A stretch of 17,858 nucleotides of DNA, taken from contig JAYUYT010000011.1 of the NCBI GenBank assembly GCA_043752345.1, positions 1-17,858 of the forward strand, given 5' to 3'. This document shows, in pieces, positions 13,979-17,858 of this stretch. The notes beneath the pieces are model-generated. The model made no database searches. It was not told the DNA's origin and saw nothing but the letters and a program-made list of their open reading frames with translations. Within the stretch, counting starts at the first letter, position 1, and each line of letters begins with the position of its first letter. Origin of the DNA: VFJL01 sp043752345 (GTDB taxonomy: Bacteria; Pseudomonadota; Gammaproteobacteria; Burkholderiales; Nitrosomonadaceae). Position numbers and translations under genes: made by a program.

Positions 13979-15421
13979 ATGACTGAAGCAAACAAGCACA
14001 GAGAAACGGAGAACCTGCAAGCGAACTTGCAGAAGGTGGTTCATTTGCTGAGCAAGCACAAACTGATGGCGGGTTTTGTGCAGATGCAGGAAATGCCAAG
14101 CCATGAGTTAGCCGAATCGCTGGTGCACAAACAGAATCTGACGGAACTGCAGGAGCTGCTCGACAGGCTCCATCCTGCCGACGTTGCTCATATTCTGGAA
14201 GCTTTGCCACTGCAAGATCGTCTGACGATCTGGGATCTGGTCAAAGCGGAACGGGACGGTGAGATCCTGCTGGAAGTATCCGATGCGGTGCGCGAAACGC
14301 TTATCGCCAGTATGGATAGCGACGAACTAGTGGCCGCAACGGAGCAACTGGATGCAGATGAGATTGCTGATCTTGCCCCTGACCTGCCGCGCTATGTTAT
14401 CGACGATGTGTTCCAGTCACTACCCATGGAAGAGCGCGAGCAGCTGCGTGCCGCCATGTCCTATCCGGAAGATGCGGTGGGGGCGCTGATGGACTTCGAT
14501 GTAGTCACGATCCGCGAAGATGTGACGCTGGAAGTGGTGCTGCGCTATCTACGCCGGCTGGATGAATTACCTGGCCATACTGACCAGTTGTTTGTGGTGG
14601 ACCGAGACGAGCATCTCATGGGTGTGCTGCCGGTAAATCGTCTATTGGTGAATGATCCCGATACCGGAGTGGCGGCAGTGATGTCTACGGAAATATTGAA
14701 GCTTCACCCCAACGACAAAGCGCAACAGGCGGCGCATGCATTCGAGCGTTATGATCTTGTTTCCGCCTCAGTGGTGGATGCGAAGGGGAAACTGGTTGGG
14801 CGCGTTACCGTCAATGCGGTGATGGATTTCATCCGCGAAGAATCGGAAAATGAAGCGCTCAAGCTGGGTGGTTTGAGCGAAGAAGAAGATCTGTTTGCCC
14901 CGGTGTGGAAGAGCGTGAAGAATCGCTGGGTCTGGCTGGCGGTCAATCTGGTGACGGCATTTATTGCCTCACGCGTGATCGGTATATTTGAAGACTCCAT
15001 CGAAAAACTGGTAGCGTTGGCGGCGCTGATGCCCATCATTGCCGGCATCGGCGGCAACTCTGGTAACCAAACCATCACCATGATTGTACGCGCCCTTGCC
15101 TTGGGGCAGCTCAACCTCGGCAATGCACGCAAGCTGTTTGCCAAGGAAATCGGAGTGAGCGCCGTAAATGGCATGGTATGGGGCAGTGCAGTCGGACTAT
15201 TTGCCTTCCTTATTTATGACAGTGTTGCCCTCGGTCTGGTGATGGCTTTGGCGATGACACTGAATTTGCTGCTAGCAGCATCCCTGGGAGTATTGATTCC
15301 ATTGGTACTGCAAAAATTGGGACGTGACCCGGCGGCGGGTTCCAGCGTGATGATCACCGCTGTTACCGACAGTGGCGGATTTTTTATTTTTCTGGGACTG
15401 GCTACAATTTTCTTGTTGTAG
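13979..15421 (+). CDS. mgtE: Magnesium transporter MgtE
   Basis: MgtE is a homodimeric Mg2+ channel whose cytoplasmic domain senses Mg2+ and closes the pore. The predicted 480 residues show an N-terminal helical MgtE_N domain (about 20-155, with LHPADVAHILEALP), paired CBS domains (about 160-290), a plug helix, and a membrane domain (about 315-480). The family signature GIGGNSGNQTITMIVRALALGQL (356-378) and the pore Asp region GRDPAAGSSVMITAVTDSGG (448-467) are present. ATG at 13979 is chosen over the TTG at 13958 because GGGG lies about 10 nt upstream and the short promoter-to-start distance fits. It is convergent with lysA, with only 6 nt between the stop codons. Control by protein-level Mg2+ sensing is expected from the family; no riboswitch is seen. 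Confidence 0.95.
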   Translation: MTEANKHRETENLQANLQKVVHLLSKHKLMAGFVQMQEMPSHELAESLVHKQNLTELQELLDRLHPADVAHILEALPLQDRLTIWDLVKAERDGEILLEVSDAVRETLIASMDSDELVAATEQLDADEIADLAPDLPRYVIDDVFQSLPMEEREQLRAAMSYPEDAVGALMDFDVVTIREDVTLEVVLRYLRRLDELPGHTDQLFVVDRDEHLMGVLPVNRLLVNDPDTGVAAVMSTEILKLHPNDKAQQAAHAFERYDLVSASVVDAKGKLVGRVTVNAVMDFIREESENEALKLGGLSEEEDLFAPVWKSVKNRWVWLAVNLVTAFIASRVIGIFEDSIEKLVALAALMPIIAGIGGNSGNQTITMIVRALALGQLNLGNARKLFAKEIGVSAVNGMVWGSAVGLFAFLIYDSVALGLVMALAMTLNLLLAASLGVLIPLVLQKLGRDPAAGSSVMITAVTDSGGFFIFLGLATIFLL

Positions 15422-15427
15422 TGGAAA

Positions 15428-16681
15428 TCAAGGCAGGATTTTCTCGCCAGCGATCAATTGCTCCACCGACTCGCGTTCGCGGATCAGGTGGATGCGGTCG
15501 CCGTCCACCATCACCTCAGCGGCGCGGGGGCGGGTATTGTAATTGGAACTCATGCTCATGCCGTAGGCCCCGGCAGACATGACGGCGAGCAAGTCTCCCT
15601 GGGACAGAGAGAGCTTGCGATCATGCCCCAGAAAATCACCGGTTTCACACACCGGGCCAACGATCTGGTAAGTTCTAGCGTTACCACCGTTTGCAGTGAC
15701 TGGCAGGATTTCGTGGTATGCGTCATAGAGCGCCGGGCGTATCAGATCATTCATGGCTGCGTCCACGATGGCGAAATTCCGCTGTGGTGTATGTTTGAGA
15801 TACTCAACACGGGTGAGCAGCAAACCAGCGTTCCCTACCAGCGCGCGTCCGGGTTCGATCAAAATGCGCTGGCCTCGCTGACCGATGTCGGCACACAATG
15901 CCGCAACATAATCCCGTGCTGCTGGCGGCTTTTCTGCGGAATAACGGATCCCCAATCCGCCGCCCAGATCCAGATGTCCGATTTGCAATCCCTGTGTTTC
16001 CAGGCGGTCCAGCAGATCGAGCATTTTCCCGCAGGCTTCAACGAAAGGGTCAAGTTCGGTCAGCTGCGAACCGATATGGCAATCCAACCCGGTAATATGC
16101 ACGTTGGCAAACTGCCGGGCAGAGAGATAGAGTTTCTCCGCTTCATCGAAGGGGATGCCGAACTTGTTTTCCTTGAGGCCGGTGGAAATGTAAGGGTGGG
16201 TTTTTGCGTCTACATCAGGGTTGACCCGCAAGCTCACCGGCGCGATCTTGCCCATCTCAGCCGCTACCCGGTTCAAGGTTAGCAATTCCGCTTCCGACTC
16301 CACGTTGAAGCAGAATATTCCGGCAGCAAGTGCTGCACGCATTTCGTCAGGGTGTTTGCCTACACCGGAGAACACTACTTTTCCCGGATCGCCACCGGCT
16401 TTCAGCACTCGCTGCAGCTCGCCACCGGAAACAATGTCAAAGCCGCTGCCGAGACGGGCGAGCAAATTGAGGATGGCAAGATTGGAATTGGCCTTGACCG
16501 CATAGCACACCAGATGATCGCGTCCGGCAAAGGCCGAATCGAATTCCTGGTAGGCGGCAGTCAACGCCGCGCGTGAGTAAACATAGCAAGGGGTGCCAAA
16601 TTCCTCAGCAATGTGATCCAGCGCAACCGATTCGACACAGAGCTTGGTGTTGCGATAAGTAAATGATGGGAAATCGCTCAT
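15428..16681 (-). CDS. lysA: Diaminopimelate decarboxylase
   Basis: LysA is the PLP enzyme of the last lysine step: it decarboxylates meso-diaminopimelate to L-lysine in the cytoplasm, and so competes with peptidoglycan synthesis for DAP. The 417-residue product carries the PLP lysine in CYAVKANSN (Lys63), VNPDVDAKTHPYISTG, HIGSQLTE, DLGGGLGIRY (PLP-phosphate glycine loop), IEPGRALVGNAG, the partner-subunit CETGDFLG with the substrate-binding Cys-Glu, and GAYGMSMSSNYN. All are typical of active LysA rather than of arginine or ornithine decarboxylases. Its ATG overlaps the lptM stop codon (ATGA), and GAAGAG-like purines upstream serve as ribosome-binding region. It is the last gene of the minus-strand cluster. 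Confidence 0.97.
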   Translation of the reverse strand: MSDFPSFTYRNTKLCVESVALDHIAEEFGTPCYVYSRAALTAAYQEFDSAFAGRDHLVCYAVKANSNLAILNLLARLGSGFDIVSGGELQRVLKAGGDPGKVVFSGVGKHPDEMRAALAAGIFCFNVESEAELLTLNRVAAEMGKIAPVSLRVNPDVDAKTHPYISTGLKENKFGIPFDEAEKLYLSARQFANVHITGLDCHIGSQLTELDPFVEACGKMLDLLDRLETQGLQIGHLDLGGGLGIRYSAEKPPAARDYVAALCADIGQRGQRILIEPGRALVGNAGLLLTRVEYLKHTPQRNFAIVDAAMNDLIRPALYDAYHEILPVTANGGNARTYQIVGPVCETGDFLGHDRKLSLSQGDLLAVMSAGAYGMSMSSNYNTRPRAAEVMVDGDRIHLIRERESVEQLIAGEKILP

Positions 16682-16803
16682 TTCTTTTTCTCTTCATCCT
16701 TGGATTGCTGCGCAGATGCATCTTGCGGAAGATAGAGCGGCCCTTTCAGACCACAGGCGCCAAGCAGCAGGACTAGCAGAGTGGCAATACAGAATTTATG
16801 CAT
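16678..16803 (-). CDS. lptM: Small LPS-translocon maturation lipoprotein LptM (YifL-like)
   Basis: This 41-residue gene encodes a tiny lipoprotein: signal peptide MHKFCIATLLVLLLGAC with a lipobox LGAC, then GLKGPLYLPQ, the hallmark of the LptM/YifL family, and a short charged tail ending in KDEEKKK. In E. coli LptM assists oxidative maturation of LptD in the outer-membrane LPS translocon; the same role is inferred here. The frame runs upstream to an ATG at 16860, but the nearer ATG at 16803 gives a standard lipoprotein signal and is preferred. Its stop overlaps the lysA start by ATGA, and this lptM-lysA pairing is widespread in proteobacteria. No strong Shine-Dalgarno or promoter is visible in the 69-nt gap after the metallopeptidase gene. 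Confidence 0.88.
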   Translation of the reverse strand: MHKFCIATLLVLLLGACGLKGPLYLPQDASAQQSKDEEKKK

Positions 16804-16872
16804 GGGACAATTACTCGGACAGTGGATACAAAATACTAACATAAAGGCAATGCAATGCATGAGCCCGAAGCG

Positions 16873-17631
16873 TCACCCAAGTTTCTGTAATTCCTTCCGC
16901 GCCGCCTGATAATCTGGGCAAATGCTTGCCACCGTTTGCCAGAATGCTGGGGAGTGATTCATTTCGATAAGGTGCGACAGTTCATGCGCCACCACGTAAT
17001 CCACCAGAGGCAGCGGCATTTGGATCAGTCGCCAGTTGAGATGGACGATACCGTGCGCATTGCAACTGCCCCATTGGGTTCTGGCACGCGATAGCCGCAG
17101 TTGCGGCTGCGGCACACCAAGCTTATTCGCGTACAGCGTGATGCGTTCGCTGAAGCAAGCCAGTGCTTGCTGGCGATACCATGTCATCACGATGTCTTCG
17201 ATTTGCGAGATGGTCAGTATGGATGGTAACGGCAATGCCAGTTGCTGGTCTTCTGTTCTAGTTTTCGTTTTTACCCGGGCCATGCGCACTACTCCAGGTG
17301 CTGTTGTCATCAACTGCCATGATTCCCCCAGCAGTGGAAAAATTGCAGCTTCTTCCCACATCAGTTGGATCGTTTTTTTGTTTGCCCATTCGGCAAGTTT
17401 TTTTACCACCCAATCGGCCTTGTCGCGCAAAGCCGACTCGACCCAGCGCAGCGATTCCCGCGGCGGAATGCTGACAGTCAGGCCATCGCTGTCTATTTTC
17501 ATACCGATGGTTCTGCGCCTGCAGCGCTTGAGTGTGTAGGTCACTTCCTTGCCATTCAAGCTGACACGGCGGACCTCTCCAGCAGGCACTACTCGATCCC
17601 CTGACGAAAATTTAAGCAGTTTTTCTGTCAT
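16873..17631 (-). CDS. YgjP-like M48-type metallopeptidase (DUF45)
   Basis: The 252-residue protein belongs to the YgjP/DUF45 metal-dependent hydrolases, related to the WSS1-type metalloprotease fold. The signature is complete: SRARTQWGSCN (181-191) followed by the zinc motif HELSH (216-220) and the third ligand in NHSPAFW (H226). The N-terminal half has the family's RRRTIGMKIDSDGLTVSIPP strand region and WVVKKL helix. No signal peptide is present, so it is cytoplasmic. The natural substrate of this family is not established, so only peptidase-like chemistry is proposed. The ATG overlaps the stop of the upstream acyltransferase gene (ATGA), with AGGGA as ribosome-binding site about 9 nt before it, which indicates tight coupling in an operon. 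Confidence 0.88.
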   Translation of the reverse strand: MTEKLLKFSSGDRVVPAGEVRRVSLNGKEVTYTLKRCRRRTIGMKIDSDGLTVSIPPRESLRWVESALRDKADWVVKKLAEWANKKTIQLMWEEAAIFPLLGESWQLMTTAPGVVRMARVKTKTRTEDQQLALPLPSILTISQIEDIVMTWYRQQALACFSERITLYANKLGVPQPQLRLSRARTQWGSCNAHGIVHLNWRLIQMPLPLVDYVVAHELSHLIEMNHSPAFWQTVASICPDYQAARKELQKLG

Positions 17632-17858
17632 CTATTCTTCCCTGTTGAATGGGGCCGCGATGTTTCCTGATCGCCGATATGGGTCATCTCAGCCTCAATC
17701 CATGCTTCCACCCTGGTATTGAGCTCACCTGGTTCCATCCCGGTTGGATCTATCGGCGCACCGATGCTGACAGTAATCGTGCCCGGTAGTTTGACAAAGG
17801 CATCCTTGCTCCAGAACTCCCCCGCATTGTGCGCGACCGGCACTACCGGTGCATCGGT
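17628..17858 (-). CDS. plsC: 1-acyl-sn-glycerol-3-phosphate acyltransferase, C-terminal part (5' truncated by window edge)
   Basis: The frame is open to the window edge and begins TDAPVVPVAHNAGEFW. The segments VPVAHNAG and LPGTITVSIGAPIDPTG are the third and fourth conserved blocks of PlsC-type acyltransferases, which acylate lysophosphatidic acid to phosphatidic acid at the inner membrane. The catalytic H-x4-D and the membrane segment would lie outside the window. About 76 residues are visible, ending in a variable hydrophilic tail. Its TGA overlaps the ATG of the metallopeptidase gene. The assignment to PlsC rather than another member of the acyltransferase family rests on these blocks only. 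Confidence 0.85.
   Translation of the reverse strand, partial: TDAPVVPVAHNAGEFWSKDAFVKLPGTITVSIGAPIDPTGMEPGELNTRVEAWIEAEMTHIGDQETSRPHSTGKNR

Noticed and set aside
15458..16282. 274-residue plus-strand frame inside lysA
   Set aside because: It is antisense to lysA, whose catalytic motifs are complete; the frame shows no recognisable domain.
16804..16860. 19-residue extension of the lptM product from ATG 16860
   Set aside because: It would place a second hydrophobic Cys-rich segment ahead of a complete lipoprotein signal peptide; the ATG at 16803 is standard for the family.

Overview
This is a housekeeping chromosomal region of a Gram-negative bacterium, most likely a betaproteobacterium of the Nitrosomonadales/Gallionellaceae type. 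That placement rests on protein character and gene neighbourhood, not on a search: a beta-type dcw cluster end (murB-ddl-ftsQ-ftsA-ftsZ), an FtsQ beginning MWDNHH, a DUF721 (DciA-like) gene divergent from an M23 peptidase upstream of secA, and a tonB-aroE-mtgA block. Base composition looks even, in the low-to-mid 50s % GC by eye, and I see no mobile element, phage gene, CRISPR array, tRNA or rRNA.

Layout. Bases 1-4627 (+) hold the 3' end of the division/cell-wall cluster: the murB C-terminus, ddl, ftsQ, ftsA and ftsZ, the first three with overlapping ends. Bases 4628-4846 are a hairpin-rich spacer ending in a short terminator; many relatives carry lpxC here, and it is absent. A minus-strand DUF721/DciA-like gene follows, divergent from a membrane-anchored LytM/M23 peptidase gene, which ends in a textbook terminator only 35 nt before secA (6353-9079). 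After a 305-nt spacer come a divergent RNase II-family gene, a tonB-type gene, aroE, mtgA and mgtE, all on the + strand. From 15428 to the window end the minus strand carries an apparent operon, read right to left: plsC-like acyltransferase (partial), YgjP-type metallopeptidase, lptM and lysA, with two ATGA stop/start overlaps.

How the genes connect. Envelope growth is the theme. MurB and Ddl supply peptidoglycan precursors; lysA makes lysine from meso-DAP, itself a peptidoglycan building block; MtgA polymerises glycan; the M23 protein probably trims or regulates peptidoglycan; FtsQ/A/Z build the divisome; SecA drives export; TonB powers outer-membrane transport; LptM assists LPS-translocon assembly; PlsC makes phospholipid. 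AroE (shikimate pathway), MgtE (Mg2+ transport), the RNase II-like protein and the DciA-like protein (helicase loading) are the non-envelope members.

I looked for an undescribed system and do not see one. The points most worth checking are the structured lpxC-less spacer after ftsZ, the terminator placed directly in front of secA, the altered catalytic motif of the RNase II-like protein, and several genes without Shine-Dalgarno sequences, including a possibly leaderless aroE.
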